A DNA stretch of 64,000 bases from CAZKTS01 sp964555735 (lineage in GTDB: Bacteria; Actinomycetota; Acidimicrobiia; IMCC26256; PALSA-555), in assembly GCA_964555735.1 (NCBI GenBank), contig CAZKTS010000129.1, positions 1-64,000 of the forward strand. The letters run 5' to 3'. Shown here in pieces: positions 23,737 through 32,157 of the stretch (position 1 is the stretch's first letter; each line of letters starts with the position of its first letter). The notes under the pieces were generated by a model, which searched no databases, was not told the origin of the DNA, and saw only the letters and a list, made by a program, of their open reading frames with translations. The translations under genes and the position numbers were made by a program.

Positions 23737-24444
23737 CTATGTGTCTTGGCCGACGAGCGACGCGACTCGAGCGCGGAAGATCCGCCACCGACGTTCGTTG
23801 TCGTGGACGAGGCCCGCTGAGTCGCTGAGGAGATCTGCACCGTGGTCGATCATCTCGGCCGCCGCGTAGAGGAACCCCGGAACCTGCTTGGCGGAGGTGA
23901 GATCGTCTCGTAGTGCCTGCGGTGTGAAGTCGACGATGTCGAGCAGATCGGCTGCGCGGTCGAGGAGCCGTCCCGCGAGGAGGCTCATCTCCGCGGCTTG
24001 CCAGTCGTTGGCGATGATGCGGTGGCGCTCGCCGAGCTGGTCGGCGAGGTCGGGGAACGCGAGGAGCGCCGTCGCGGCGTCCCATGTCGCCGTCATCGCG
24101 TCGGCGAGCCACCGTCCGGTGGTCGTCTGGTCTTCGGCGAGCGTCCGGAGATCGCGTTTGAGTCGGGTGATCTCGGCGGGTTCTCCCTGGCCTTCCATGA
24201 AGAGGATGCCGTCGAGCTGCAACGCGGCCGAGTCGTTGAGATCGTTGCTTCCCTCGAAGGGGTTCAACGCAGCTTGTTGGTGAGGCTCGACCGTGGACCA
24301 ACGATCGGCGAGCGCGTGCAGTGCCCGTGCGTGGCGCTGCAGCGTGACCGCGTGCAGACGCGGCTCCTGTGAGTAGTACTTCTCGTGATCCCGGTGGAAC
24401 CTCGCGAGGTTCAGGATCGCGTCGAGGAGTGGATCGGTCGTCAA
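23737..24444 (-). CDS. Hypothetical alpha-helical protein
   Basis: 235 residues, not recognised. It is almost entirely predicted helix, rich in Ala, Leu, Asp and His (LQRHARALHALADRW, LLAGRLLDRAADLLDIV), without signal peptide or membrane segment. The start is a TTG whose A overlaps the TGA of the EamA transporter gene (TTGA), so it is probably translated by coupling. Composition is slightly less GC-rich than its neighbours. Plasmid- and island-borne actinobacterial proteins of unknown role look like this, but no function can be given. Confidence 0.6.
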   Translation of the reverse strand: MTTDPLLDAILNLARFHRDHEKYYSQEPRLHAVTLQRHARALHALADRWSTVEPHQQAALNPFEGSNDLNDSAALQLDGILFMEGQGEPAEITRLKRDLRTLAEDQTTTGRWLADAMTATWDAATALLAFPDLADQLGERHRIIANDWQAAEMSLLAGRLLDRAADLLDIVDFTPQALRDDLTSAKQVPGFLYAAAEMIDHGADLLSDSAGLVHDNERRWRIFRARVASLVGQDT

Positions 24445-25517
24445 CGCGTGCCTCCGGCGCCGTGTCCATGCCGATGGTGGATGTCACTGACGTGCGCGTG
24501 TGAGTGTACGAGCCGGTCGTGATGGTGCTCGTGCGAGTGGGGCTCGCGGACGTCGGATCCGGGCGGGTGACGGTGCTGATGGTGCTCGTCGTGCGTGTGG
24601 ACGTGATCGTGGACGAGTGGTTCGTGCTGGTGCGTGTGCACGTGTCGTTCGCGCAGGATCGCGAGCACTCCGACCGCCATGACCACGCCGCCCGCGAGCT
24701 CTTGGACGCCGAGCCGCTCGCCGAGCAACGGCCACGCCGCGAGCGCGCCGACGAACGGTGCGACGGCGAAGATCGCGGCTTCTCGCGCCGCGCCGAGCAT
24801 GCGGAGTGCGTAGGCGTCGAGGACCACCGATGCGCCGAACGCGATCGCACCCAAGATCAAGGCGCCGATGAGGATCGTGAGACTCGGCACGCGCGCGCCG
24901 AGCGCGAGCGCGACACCGACGTTGACCGACGCCGCTACACCGGTCTTGACGGTGACGATCGAGAACGGGTCACGAATCGTCAGCGATTGCGTGAGGTTGT
25001 TGTCGAGACCCCAACACAAGCACGCGGCGGCGATGCACGCGATCCCGCCCAGCTGCCCGCCGATCGGACCCTCATGGAACGTGAGCACCACCGCCCCCGC
25101 GAAGATGCACGCGGCGCCCCACGCAGCGCTTCTCCCCAGGTGCTCCCGGAAGACGAGCACGCCGAGCACCAGGGTCGCCGGACCTTCGAGGTTCAGGAGC
25201 AGTGATCCCGTGGTCGCCTGCACCTGCTCGAGACCAACCAGCAACAGCAACGGCGCGGCGATCCCGCCCGCGAGCGTCAGCACGCCGAGCCGGGGAAGGT
25301 CCGCGCGCCGGATGCGCGCCTCGGCGGAACGGCGTCGTGCCGGGATCAACGTCGCCAGCGCCAAGAACGCACCCAGGTACAGCAAGCCGGCGAGGAGCTG
25401 CGGGCTCACGGAGTCGAGCAGCCCCTTCGAGATCGGCGTGCTCACGCCGAATGACACCGCCGCCGCCAACCCGAGCAGCGTGCCGACGGTCGCGGGACGT
25501 CTCGCCACACCCGTCAC
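24441..25517 (-). CDS. EamA/DMT-family transporter with histidine-rich tail
   Basis: 358 residues from the GTG at 25517 (a second GTG follows at 25510). Ten hydrophobic helices in two EamA repeats are visible, the first starting LGLAAAVSFGVSTPISKGLL and the second near ACLCWGLDNNLTQ. After the last helix comes a cytoplasmic tail of about 66 residues with some 24 His (HVHTHQH, HEHHHD, HHRHGHG). EamA proteins export metabolites; a His-rich tail is common in Ni/Co/Zn carriers and suggests metal sensing or efflux. Overlap with the downstream hypothetical gene indicates one operon. Substrate unknown. Confidence 0.85.
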   Translation of the reverse strand: MTGVARRPATVGTLLGLAAAVSFGVSTPISKGLLDSVSPQLLAGLLYLGAFLALATLIPARRRSAEARIRRADLPRLGVLTLAGGIAAPLLLLVGLEQVQATTGSLLLNLEGPATLVLGVLVFREHLGRSAAWGAACIFAGAVVLTFHEGPIGGQLGGIACIAAACLCWGLDNNLTQSLTIRDPFSIVTVKTGVAASVNVGVALALGARVPSLTILIGALILGAIAFGASVVLDAYALRMLGAAREAAIFAVAPFVGALAAWPLLGERLGVQELAGGVVMAVGVLAILRERHVHTHQHEPLVHDHVHTHDEHHQHRHPPGSDVREPHSHEHHHDRLVHSHAHVSDIHHRHGHGAGGTR

Positions 25518-25551
25518 GCTAGGACTCCACAACGTCCAGCCAGACTCATCG

Positions 25552-26919
25552 TCACCGCTCGATGACGACGAGCGGTGTTCGCAGCGAGTGGTGCATCCAC
25601 AGGCCGCCCGCCGGGCCCGAGGTGCCGTGGTGGGCGAGGACCAGATGGCCGCCGGGCCCGGCCGGGAGCTCACCGCGCATGCGGCCGCGGTGGACGGTGA
25701 CCACCACGTAGCACGAGACCAGCAGGAGCACGCCGCCCATGCACCCGACGGTCGCGAACACGTTCATCGCCTCCGTGAGCCCGCTGAACACGAGGCCGCC
25801 GAGCGGGGCCAGGACGCTGAACACGATGCCGTAGATCGCGAACACCTGGCCTTGGGACTCATCGGGGGCGTGGATCTGGAGGATGGCGCTGATCACCGAC
25901 TGCGCGAGCGAGAGTGCCAGGCCGACGGGCAGGAGCGAGATGGCGATGAGCACGTAGAGCTCTGCCCCGTTCAGCGCGGCGCCACCGATGCCGAAGAGCA
26001 CGAACGCGATCGAGCACAGGAAGAACGACGACTCGACGATCGTGGCGCGGTCGAGGAGTCGCTGCACCCGGGTGATGACCCACGCAACGGTCACGCCGCC
26101 GAGGGTGTAGCTGGCCGTCACGAAGCCGAGCGTGGTCGCGCCGGGCTCGATCTCACGTGCGATCGCGGGAAGGAGCTGGACGACGGGGATCGCCAGCACG
26201 GCGAGCAGTGCGACGTTGCGGATCGCGCGGCGGAGCGGAGGATTGCTGCGCACGACAGCGAAGGTGCGCCGCAGGTCACCGCGACCGTACGCACGCCCCC
26301 GGGTTGTGGTCTGCTCGGGCCGCGTGCTCGCGATGACGACGATGAGCGGCACGAAGCTGAGCGCGTCGACGACGAACGACGTCGTCGCGCCGATGGTGGC
26401 CACGATCACGCCACCGGCCACGGCGCCGATCAAACCGGCCACGGACGACATCGACGAGAAGAGCGCGTTCACCGCAGCGAGCTGGTCACCAGGGATGAGG
26501 TCCTTCTCGTACTCCTCCCACGCCGGGAAGACGAGCGCGCTGAGCGAGCCGGCGACGAAGGACGCGACGAGCAGCCAGTTGGCATCGAGCACCCCGGCGA
26601 AGCTCATGGCCGCGATGGCCACGTAGGTGGCCGCCTTCGCGCAGCTCAGCCCGACGAGCAGCCGCCGCCGGTCGTGCCGGTCGGCGAGATGCCCGGCCCA
26701 GCCGCTGAGGACGGCGGCCGGGAACGTGTACGCAGCCGTGACGAGCACCGTCCGGACCAGCGACCCTGTGGTCCGGTAGGTGACGAACGTGATGGTGATC
26801 GCGACGATCCCGCTGCCCAGCGCCGACACGAACTCTGCCCCCGCGAGGCGCCGGATCCTGCGGTCGCGCAGCAGGTCCCGGATGCCGGCGGGCGTGCTCC
26901 CCTTCGTCCCGCCGGCCAC
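25552..26919 (-). CDS. MFS transporter (MFS_3, EntS-like exporter)
   Basis: 455 residues from a GTG. Twelve hydrophobic helices are visible, with the loop-2/3 signature GHLADRHDRRRLLVG and a mid-protein basic loop. The pattern RDLLRDRRIRRLAGAEFVSALGSG at the N-terminus is typical of MFS_3 exporters that handle siderophores or drugs. The C-terminal 40 residues are hydrophilic with several His. It is 34 bp upstream of the EamA GTG on the same strand, so the two may share a transcript. Substrate unknown. Confidence 0.87.
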   Translation of the reverse strand: MAGGTKGSTPAGIRDLLRDRRIRRLAGAEFVSALGSGIVAITITFVTYRTTGSLVRTVLVTAAYTFPAAVLSGWAGHLADRHDRRRLLVGLSCAKAATYVAIAAMSFAGVLDANWLLVASFVAGSLSALVFPAWEEYEKDLIPGDQLAAVNALFSSMSSVAGLIGAVAGGVIVATIGATTSFVVDALSFVPLIVVIASTRPEQTTTRGRAYGRGDLRRTFAVVRSNPPLRRAIRNVALLAVLAIPVVQLLPAIAREIEPGATTLGFVTASYTLGGVTVAWVITRVQRLLDRATIVESSFFLCSIAFVLFGIGGAALNGAELYVLIAISLLPVGLALSLAQSVISAILQIHAPDESQGQVFAIYGIVFSVLAPLGGLVFSGLTEAMNVFATVGCMGGVLLLVSCYVVVTVHRGRMRGELPAGPGGHLVLAHHGTSGPAGGLWMHHSLRTPLVVIER

Positions 26920-26965
26920 GGCCGGAGGTTAGCGACGGGACCCGTTGACCGTCCGCCGGCTTCGG

Positions 26966-28147
26966 TCAGCGGAGCGTGTCGAGCCAGCCGGCGTAGTCGA
27001 GCCGTTCGACGGCCGCGGCCTCGCGCGTGAGCATCGTGCGCACGGTCTGTTCCTGCTCGGTGAAGCCACCGAGGCCGGTCGCGATCACGCCGACCATGAG
27101 CGCCTGGAAGGAGAACGCGCGGTAGTCGGTGCGCGTCTGGGCAGGATCGAGCTCCACGCCGAGCTTCGCGAGCTCGTCGAGGTAGTGGTCGATGAGCGAG
27201 TCCTCGTGCGTGGCGAGGAGGACCGGATCGAGGGAGTTCGCGAGGAAGTAGACGACGTCGCGGATTCCCTTCGACCAGTGGGCACCTTGGAAGTCGATCA
27301 TGCCGATCCGGCGGTCGTCCGCCGGGCCGTACTCGAAGCAGTTGGCGAGATGGCTGTCGCCATGGACCAGCGTGCGTGGCCCTCGGGACCATGCAGTGGT
27401 CACCTCGTCCCAGCGGTCGAGCGTGCGCCGGTACGTGTCGGCGAGCTCGGCGGTGAAGACGTCGGGCGCGGCCCGGTGGCAGCGGTCGATCGCGGCGGTG
27501 TTGAGCGCGATGGCGGTGCGGCGCGCCTGCTGGCCGACGTATGGGTGGCCGTCGAGCGGCATGAGCGCGTCCTGGTCCGGCTCGGGCAGGCCGTGGAACG
27601 AGGCGTGGAGCTCCGCGAGCGCGCGGAGCACCCGCTGCGCCCGCTCGATGGTGGTGCCGGCGGCGGTGTCCCGGTTGACGAACATCTCGACGGTCGGGTC
27701 TTCACCGAGGTTCTCGAGCAGGAGCACGAAGCGCGAGCCGCGCTGGTGGACAGCCGCCACCGTGGGGACGCGGATCGGCACCTGCGGCGCGACGCGCTCG
27801 CAGAACGTGCACTCCACGCCCCAGTAGCCGATGACGTTGGCAAAGACGCGCGGTCCGAGCTCGCGGGCGGGGAGCTTGGCGTAGAGCGAGCGGGCCGTGC
27901 CGTCGGCGAGCTCGACGTCGATGAGGAAGTTCTGGCAGTTGCTGGATTCGAACGTCACGCCGGGGAGGCTCGCGGCGCGCACGGGACGGCCGAGGAGGTC
28001 GGACAGCACCGCTGGATCGGCCAGCCGGTCGGGTGAGCGGGGGAGTGCTCCGCCGGTGCGGTCGCGCGCGGCGTCGAGACCGACCAGGCCGAGCGCGGCC
28101 GCGGTGCTGCCGGCGAGCTGGAGCCCTCGGGAGATCTGTCCGCGCAC
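26966..28147 (-). CDS. Phosphotransferase, ecdysteroid-kinase/APH-like
   Basis: 393 residues from a GTG. The kinase core shows the catalytic loop LVHGDSHLANCF and metal motif MIDFQGAHW, and an N-lobe with LYAKLPA carrying the conserved Lys. Length and the DVVYFLANSLDP region match the DUF1679/ecdysteroid-kinase-like branch of the choline-kinase/APH superfamily, found in many actinobacteria with lipid or steroid genes. The substrate, probably a hydroxylated small molecule, is not known. It lies 27 bp downstream of a CrtI-like oxidoreductase on the same strand, suggesting joint function. Confidence 0.82.
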   Translation of the reverse strand: MRGQISRGLQLAGSTAAALGLVGLDAARDRTGGALPRSPDRLADPAVLSDLLGRPVRAASLPGVTFESSNCQNFLIDVELADGTARSLYAKLPARELGPRVFANVIGYWGVECTFCERVAPQVPIRVPTVAAVHQRGSRFVLLLENLGEDPTVEMFVNRDTAAGTTIERAQRVLRALAELHASFHGLPEPDQDALMPLDGHPYVGQQARRTAIALNTAAIDRCHRAAPDVFTAELADTYRRTLDRWDEVTTAWSRGPRTLVHGDSHLANCFEYGPADDRRIGMIDFQGAHWSKGIRDVVYFLANSLDPVLLATHEDSLIDHYLDELAKLGVELDPAQTRTDYRAFSFQALMVGVIATGLGGFTEQEQTVRTMLTREAAAVERLDYAGWLDTLR

Positions 28148-28174
28148 GGGGGCAGGTTCGCGTCTCGGCCGGTC

Positions 28175-29734
28175 TTACGAGTGGAGCGACGAGACGACCG
28201 CGTGACCGGCGTTGTAGCCGGGGATGAAGGTCACGCCCGGGCCGCCGTGACAGCCGGTGCTCGAGAGGAACAGGCCGCCGACGGTGATCGGCCGGTCGAT
28301 CCAGCCGCGTGGACCCGGACGGAACGGCCCCATCATCTCGGGCTGCAGCAGTCCGTGGCAGAAGTCGCCGCCGGTCGCACCGAACATGAGGTCGAAGGTG
28401 TACGACGGGTACACGAGCTTGCGTTCGATGATGTCGGGGAAGTTGGGCGCGACCTCGGCGACGCGCGCGATGACGCGCTCGGTCATCTCGTCGGCCGCGT
28501 GGTTCTGCTCCTTCTGGGTGCCGGTCACCGGGAGGTACATCGCGAACGCGCTGGCTGCGTGCTTGCCCGGTGGCGCGAGCTCCGGGTCGAGCACGCTCGG
28601 GATCTGCAACCCGAACGACGGCCGCGCGGGCACCGCCCCGCGCAGGCACCCCTCGTAGTCGCTCTGCATCACCTCGGGCGGGCTGAAGAAGCTCACCGAC
28701 GCCCGGTGGGCTCCCTCGTTGATGAACGCGAAGTCACCGGTGAACTCGGGGAGACCGTTGAGCGCGAAGTGGATCTGGAGGTACGGCGCGCGGTGATCGA
28801 TCGCGTCGACCCGAGCGCGGAAGTCGTCGGTGACGACCTCCGGGTCGAGGAGCTTGGTGAACGTGAGCGTCGGGTCGAGGTTGGAGACGACGACCGGCGC
28901 CGTGATCGTCTCGCCATCGACGAGTCGTACGCCCGTGACCGCGTTGGCGGCGGTGGTGATCTCCTCGACCTTGGCGTGGAGGCGGACCTCGCCACCGGCC
29001 TCGACGAAGAGGCGTTGCACGTGGTCGCAGAGCGCTCCGATGCCGCCCTTGACCTTGTTGACCATCTGCTGGCCGCCGGTCGCCATCGCGAATGCCAGGC
29101 AGATGGCGCTCCCGGGCGTATAAGGCCCGCGGTACGTGGAGTTGACCGAGAGGAACGCGAGCATGCCCCGCAGCACGGCATACCGCTCGCGGTCGGGGAG
29201 GTTGCGGTCGATCACGTCCATGACCGAGCCGAACATCGCGGTCCGGATCGCGTCGCGCTCCTTCTCGTTGTCCGCGCAGGCGAACATCTCGTCGAGGGTC
29301 TTCGGCGCCGTCCGCACCTCGTGACGACCGAGTGCGCGGGCCGGCGCCTCGCACCACGCGGCGATCTCGGCCATGCCGAGCACCGCCTCCATCCCGACCG
29401 TCTCCATGAGGTGGTTCACCAGCCGTTCGGGATCGGAGTAGAAGACCATCGGTGCGGAATCCGGGTCGCCAAGATTCACCGACTGCACGTCGGCGGCAAG
29501 TGTGCTGATCTCGTCGAGCTGGAGCGACTCCCAGATCTCGGGCGGCACCGGGAAGAGGACCGATCCCGCGATCTCGTGGCGGTACCCACGAATCAGCTCG
29601 GTGGTCGCGGCCATCCCACCCGTGTACTGGTTCTTCTCGACCACCAGGACCCGAATGCCGTCGCGCGCCATCACCGTGGCGGCGGTCAGACCGTTGTGAC
29701 CCGCGCCGATGACGATTGCGTCGTAGTCGGCCAT
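28175..29734 (-). CDS. CrtI-like FAD-dependent oxidoreductase (phytoene-desaturase family)
   Basis: 519 residues from the ATG at 29734, preceded by AGGAG. The N-terminus DAIVIGAGHNGLTAATVMARDG is the FAD dinucleotide motif, followed by VVEKNQYTGGMAATTE. The C-terminal LFLSSTGCHGGPGVTFIPGYNAG is the second FAD segment of the carotenoid-desaturase/PDS family. Actinobacterial members of this subgroup often act on other polyisoprenoid or steroid substrates, so a carotenoid role is not assured although a prenyl synthase lies 5 kb away. Probable operon with the phosphotransferase. Confidence 0.87.
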   Translation of the reverse strand: MADYDAIVIGAGHNGLTAATVMARDGIRVLVVEKNQYTGGMAATTELIRGYRHEIAGSVLFPVPPEIWESLQLDEISTLAADVQSVNLGDPDSAPMVFYSDPERLVNHLMETVGMEAVLGMAEIAAWCEAPARALGRHEVRTAPKTLDEMFACADNEKERDAIRTAMFGSVMDVIDRNLPDRERYAVLRGMLAFLSVNSTYRGPYTPGSAICLAFAMATGGQQMVNKVKGGIGALCDHVQRLFVEAGGEVRLHAKVEEITTAANAVTGVRLVDGETITAPVVVSNLDPTLTFTKLLDPEVVTDDFRARVDAIDHRAPYLQIHFALNGLPEFTGDFAFINEGAHRASVSFFSPPEVMQSDYEGCLRGAVPARPSFGLQIPSVLDPELAPPGKHAASAFAMYLPVTGTQKEQNHAADEMTERVIARVAEVAPNFPDIIERKLVYPSYTFDLMFGATGGDFCHGLLQPEMMGPFRPGPRGWIDRPITVGGLFLSSTGCHGGPGVTFIPGYNAGHAVVSSLHS

Positions 29735-29846
29735 GCCCGCTCCTGTCGTTCGACGCCTACGGTCGAGGAAGACATCGATACTGACAGAGCTGAAGGGGTC
29801 TGTGCCGAGCGACGCTTCGAGCACCTCGGCGGACGTGCGGGGGGTA

Positions 29847-29868
29847 GTAGTAGGGACGCGAGTAGGGA
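29847..29868. repeat. 22-bp repeat, copy A
   Basis: One of three exact copies in the window (others at 31145 and 59034), containing two TAGGGA units separated by CGCGAG. Unlike the others it has no tRNA fragment 80-140 bp to its left. It lies between the CrtI-like gene and the doc gene, just outside the toxin-antitoxin pair. A recombinase arm site is one possible explanation. Confidence 0.7.
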
Positions 29869-29883
29869 AGGTCAGCGCGTGGT

Positions 29884-30282
29884 TCAGTCGAACCGGACGC
29901 GTTCGCGGAGCCACTCCGCGAGCCACGCCTCGTCCACGTCGTGTGCTGCGACTGCGAGCATCGCTGCTTCGGCGTCGTCGACATCGGGCGGGTCCGGATC
30001 CCAGGTCCCGTCGTTGAGGTCGACGAAGAGGGTGAGCGCTGCCCAGGCCGCGCGCTTGTTGCCGTCGGGCAGCGGATGGTTCCAGGACAGTCGGCAGGCG
30101 AGAACTGCTGCCTTGTCGAAGAGATCCGGGTAGAAGTCCTCGTCACCGAAGCCGGCGCTGGGTGCGTGGAGCGCAGAGTCCGCGAGCTCGACGCGTGCTG
30201 CTTTCAGCAGCACCGTGGCGTTCGTGCCGGTGACCTGTTCCGCCAGCCAGAAGTACTCGGCCAGCGACAGGTATCGGGTCAC
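29884..30282 (-). CDS. doc: Doc-family toxin
   Basis: 132 residues. The Fic/Doc core is HPLPDGNKRAAW (His about residue 69), the Doc variant with GNKR in place of the Fic GNGR, and the upstream DKAAVLACRLSWNHPL helix is typical. Doc phosphorylates and inactivates elongation factor EF-Tu. The GTG start overlaps the stop of the antitoxin gene (GTGA), the usual antitoxin-first order. The pair lies close to the island boundary at 31.0 kb, where addiction modules help keep integrated DNA. Confidence 0.9.
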   Translation of the reverse strand: MTRYLSLAEYFWLAEQVTGTNATVLLKAARVELADSALHAPSAGFGDEDFYPDLFDKAAVLACRLSWNHPLPDGNKRAAWAALTLFVDLNDGTWDPDPPDVDDAEAAMLAVAAHDVDEAWLAEWLRERVRFD

Positions 30283-30488
30283 TTCGCGAGTCGGTCCAAG
30301 AGCTCCTGGTCGCGCTCGATCAGCCGCCGGGCGCGCGTGGTGAAGTCCTTGTCCTCCTTGACCTTGGCGATCTCGGCCTCGAGGGACTCGACGATGAGGG
30401 CGTTGACGCTGGTGCCGCGCACTCGGGCGACGGCCTCGGCCTCGTCGGCGAGGTCGTCGGGGAGCCTGACGGTGGTCTGCTTGGCCAT
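30279..30488 (-). CDS. Ribbon-helix-helix antitoxin partner of Doc
   Basis: 69 residues. The N-terminus KQTTVRLPDDLADEAEAVARVRG is a CopG/Arc-type DNA-binding ribbon and first helix, followed by a charged C-terminal helix (AKVKEDKDF...RDQELLDRL) that would wrap the toxin. Phd is the classical Doc partner, so an RHH antitoxin is a variant pairing. A perfect TATCGCGATA palindrome 11 bp upstream of the ATG is a likely autoregulatory operator. Confidence 0.88.
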   Translation of the reverse strand: MAKQTTVRLPDDLADEAEAVARVRGTSVNALIVESLEAEIAKVKEDKDFTTRARRLIERDQELLDRLAK

Positions 30489-30498
30489 GCAGTCATGC

Positions 30499-30508
30499 TA
30501 TCGCGATA
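30499..30508. promoter_or_regulatory. TATCGCGATA palindrome, likely antitoxin operator
   Basis: A perfect 10-bp palindrome just upstream of the antitoxin ATG, overlapping a possible minus-strand -10 (GATAGC). RHH antitoxins usually repress their own promoter through such short palindromes. Function inferred from position. Confidence 0.5.
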
Positions 30509-30610
30509 TCACGAGGCGGGACTGGGACTGGGGGCCTGGTCTCGTGGTCCCGAAAGCGACCGCGATCGCCGGATGAAGGAACGGGATCAGCGGCGAGGAT
30601 TGGAGGCGTG

Positions 30611-30856
30611 ATGGATGGCCGTCAACGTCGCCCTTGGCGTGAGCTCCTTGTTCGTTCACTCACCAAGGCTGATCGGTGGGTTGTTCGGCACCCACTGCCG
30701 CCAGCGCTGCTCGGGGGAGCCCTGGCAGGAACCTTCTTCGCGTTCATGACCTCGGCCGCTGCCGGATCCGTGTTCGCGTTGGTCAGCACACTGACGATCT
30801 GGTTGGTGATGTCGGCACACAGCCGACACCAAGAGAAGCCAGGTGGCCTTGAGTGA
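30611..30856 (+). CDS. Small two-helix membrane protein
   Basis: 81 residues from ATG 30611, with GGAGG at the right distance; GTG 30608 is too close to that site. A basic N-terminus (RQRRPWRELLVRSL) is followed by two hydrophobic stretches, LPPALLGGALAGTFFAFM and a second helix through VSTLTIWLVM, then a short charged tail. No family recognised. It sits between the toxin-antitoxin pair and the tRNA-half repeat, with its stop 145 bp before that repeat. Confidence 0.55.
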   Translation: MDGRQRRPWRELLVRSLTKADRWVVRHPLPPALLGGALAGTFFAFMTSAAAGSVFALVSTLTIWLVMSAHSRHQEKPGGLE

Positions 30857-31001
30857 TCCGAACGGTCTCAGATCCGTCAGCCCTCAGCGACGCAGCGCGT
30901 GCGCGCGGCGGTTGTCGTGAGTACTTGTGGACGGGACGCTACGGACGACGGCCGAGAAGTGCACCCAGCGAACGTGACTACTGCCATCGTGATTGCGTAA
31001 T

Positions 31002-31068
31002 GCGCCCCCGGGAGGATTCGAACCTCCGCACACGGTTTAGGAAGACATTCCCGACCGTCCAGCCAGAC
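31002..31068 (-). repeat. tRNA-Arg(CCT) 3'-half, island attachment-site copy 1
   Basis: On the minus strand this reads as the 3' half of a tRNA from the anticodon loop (TTCCTAA, anticodon CCT) through variable loop, T-arm (GGAGG-TTCGAAT-CCTCC) and acceptor strand CGGGGGC. The 5' half is absent, so it is not a functional tRNA. A 67-bp segment matches 58891-58957 with only two differences, which are compensatory in the T-stem. Such orphan 3' halves mark the distal end of tyrosine-recombinase integrations into tRNA genes. The 338-bp stretch 30857-31195 holds only this repeat, the 22-bp repeat and the sequence joining them. Confidence 0.8.
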
Positions 31069-31144
31069 TCATCGCGTCCAGCACGTGTTGTCCTGTCTCA
31101 GGGTACGTCCACCTGGCGACATCGAGTGTCGTAGCGAGCGGGGA

Positions 31145-31166
31145 GTAGTAGGGACGCGAGTAGGGA
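31145..31166. repeat. 22-bp repeat, copy B
   Basis: Exact copy of the repeats at 29847 and 59034. It lies 76 bp to the right of the tRNA half, as copy C does beside the second tRNA half, and the sequence between tRNA half and repeat is recognisably similar in the two places. Confidence 0.75.
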
Positions 31167-31195
31167 CGGTCCGTGTTCTATGGGGTTCGGACAGT

Positions 31196-31657
31196 TCACG
31201 ACCGAACACTCCATGAAGATTCATCGGTTCGCGCCGCCGTAGCGGAGGTCTTGCGACCACGACGCGTGATCACTCGTTGGCGCTTTTCGGGAGGACCTTC
31301 CGACTCCAGGCGACCGCACCACAGCGCGCGCTCACCGAGCTCGAGCACCAGGGTGAGATCGAGCCGACGGTTCGCGACCCGTCGTGAGGGCCTTCGGCGC
31401 GCTTCGGCGAGCTTTCGGCGTTGCGGACGCGTGGTCGTCGGCACACGGCCCACGTGGATGCCCGCGCAATATGGGCATTCGTACGGTTCGGCAGACGAGC
31501 CGACGATCGGTTGCACGAAGCTGTTCCACTCGATCGCCTGGTGTGCCTCTTCGAGCGAGGCGTAGGTGTGCTTGCGCCCACAGGCGGACCACTTTCTGCG
31601 TCGCTCACGCCGGCTGACCCGGCTGCTGCTCGGTGCATCCCGCGCGGAGGTGGTCAC
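31196..31657 (-). CDS. Zinc-ribbon-like island protein, paralogue 1
   Basis: 153 residues from a GTG. After a Ser/Arg-rich start comes WSACGRKHTYASLEEA, then YECPYCAGIHVGR: a C-x3-H and C-x2-C-x3-H arrangement suited to one zinc ion. The basic remainder (RRPSRRVANRRLDL, EKRQRVITRRGRK) suggests nucleic-acid contact. By eye about 100 of 122 aligned residues are identical to the product of 60835-61263, and each gene lies just right of a tRNA-half repeat. Function unknown; short Cys-Cys-His proteins like this are common in phages and integrative elements. Confidence 0.65.
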   Translation of the reverse strand: MTTSARDAPSSSRVSRRERRRKWSACGRKHTYASLEEAHQAIEWNSFVQPIVGSSAEPYECPYCAGIHVGRVPTTTRPQRRKLAEARRRPSRRVANRRLDLTLVLELGERALWCGRLESEGPPEKRQRVITRRGRKTSATAARTDESSWSVRS

Positions 31658-31732
31658 GAGGGGAAACGTAGAAAAGAGGTGAGACACCCAAAGGCGAATG
31701 TATGAGGTGCGAACGGCAGTTCCGACGAGTCG

Positions 31733-31747
31733 CGTAACACGGGTATA
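31733..31747 (+). promoter_or_regulatory. 15-bp inverted repeat (site 1) overlapping the VOC promoter
   Basis: CGTAAC-ACG-GGTATA, one of five sites sharing the pattern nRTAAC-N3-GGTAYn. The right arm overlaps TATATT (31744-31749), a good -10 element 7 bp before the GTG at 31757. The transcript would therefore be leaderless and blocked by a bound repressor. The island's TetR regulator at 55485 is the obvious candidate. Confidence 0.5.
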
Positions 31748-31756
31748 TTCCGGACC

Positions 31757-32149
31757 GTGGCAGATGCCCCCTCGACCTACGCGTTCACGAAGCTGGTGGT
31801 GCGGGATCTCGACGCGATGACTCGCTACTACGGCGAGGTCTTCGGTCTCGCCCCCATACAAGAGGTAGAAGCCGAGATCGACGGGGCGCCGATCCGGGAG
31901 CGGATCCTGGGCCGCGACGGGTCCTACGGTGGCCTGATCCTCCTGCAGTGGCTCGAGCGGGCGTCCGCGGCCGAGGGCGAGGTGATCCTCGGGTTCACGA
32001 CGCCTGACATCGCGGCGCTGTTCGAGCGTGCGGTGGCGAACGGCGGGTCGGTACGAGAAGCGCCGAAGCCGTCGGACGTCGCGGGCGGCATCGTCGTCGG
32101 GTTCCTCAGCGACCCTGAGGGACACCTGGTCGAGGTCGTCGAGCAGTAG
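31757..32149 (+). CDS. VOC-family (glyoxalase/dioxygenase-fold) protein
   Basis: 130 residues from a GTG. The paired beta-alpha-beta-beta-beta pattern is seen in FTKLVVRDLDAMTRYYGEVFGL and in the closing FLSDPEGHLVEVVE, where His and Glu are metal-ligand candidates. Enzymes of this fold include glyoxalase I, methylmalonyl-CoA epimerase and extradiol dioxygenases; the short single-module length does not choose among them. It is first gene of a plus-strand operon (VOC, PhyH, crotonase, amidohydrolase), 8 bp before the next start. Confidence 0.83.
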   Translation: MADAPSTYAFTKLVVRDLDAMTRYYGEVFGLAPIQEVEAEIDGAPIRERILGRDGSYGGLILLQWLERASAAEGEVILGFTTPDIAALFERAVANGGSVREAPKPSDVAGGIVVGFLSDPEGHLVEVVEQ

Positions 32150-32157
32150 CCGCTGAC

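Noticed and set aside
24480..24640. A tandem DNA repeat in the His-rich coding end
   Set aside because: The repeated look comes from many CAC/CAT codons; units are irregular and it is best read as protein sequence.
28175..29734. A carotenoid biosynthesis locus
   Set aside because: The CrtI-like family covers many substrates and no phytoene synthase or cyclase gene is nearby.
31002..31195. C-terminal end of an integrase read across the tRNA half and 22-bp repeat
   Set aside because: The minus-strand frame there has no catalytic Arg, His or Tyr motif and runs through the tRNA sequence; only the DNA repeat is supported.
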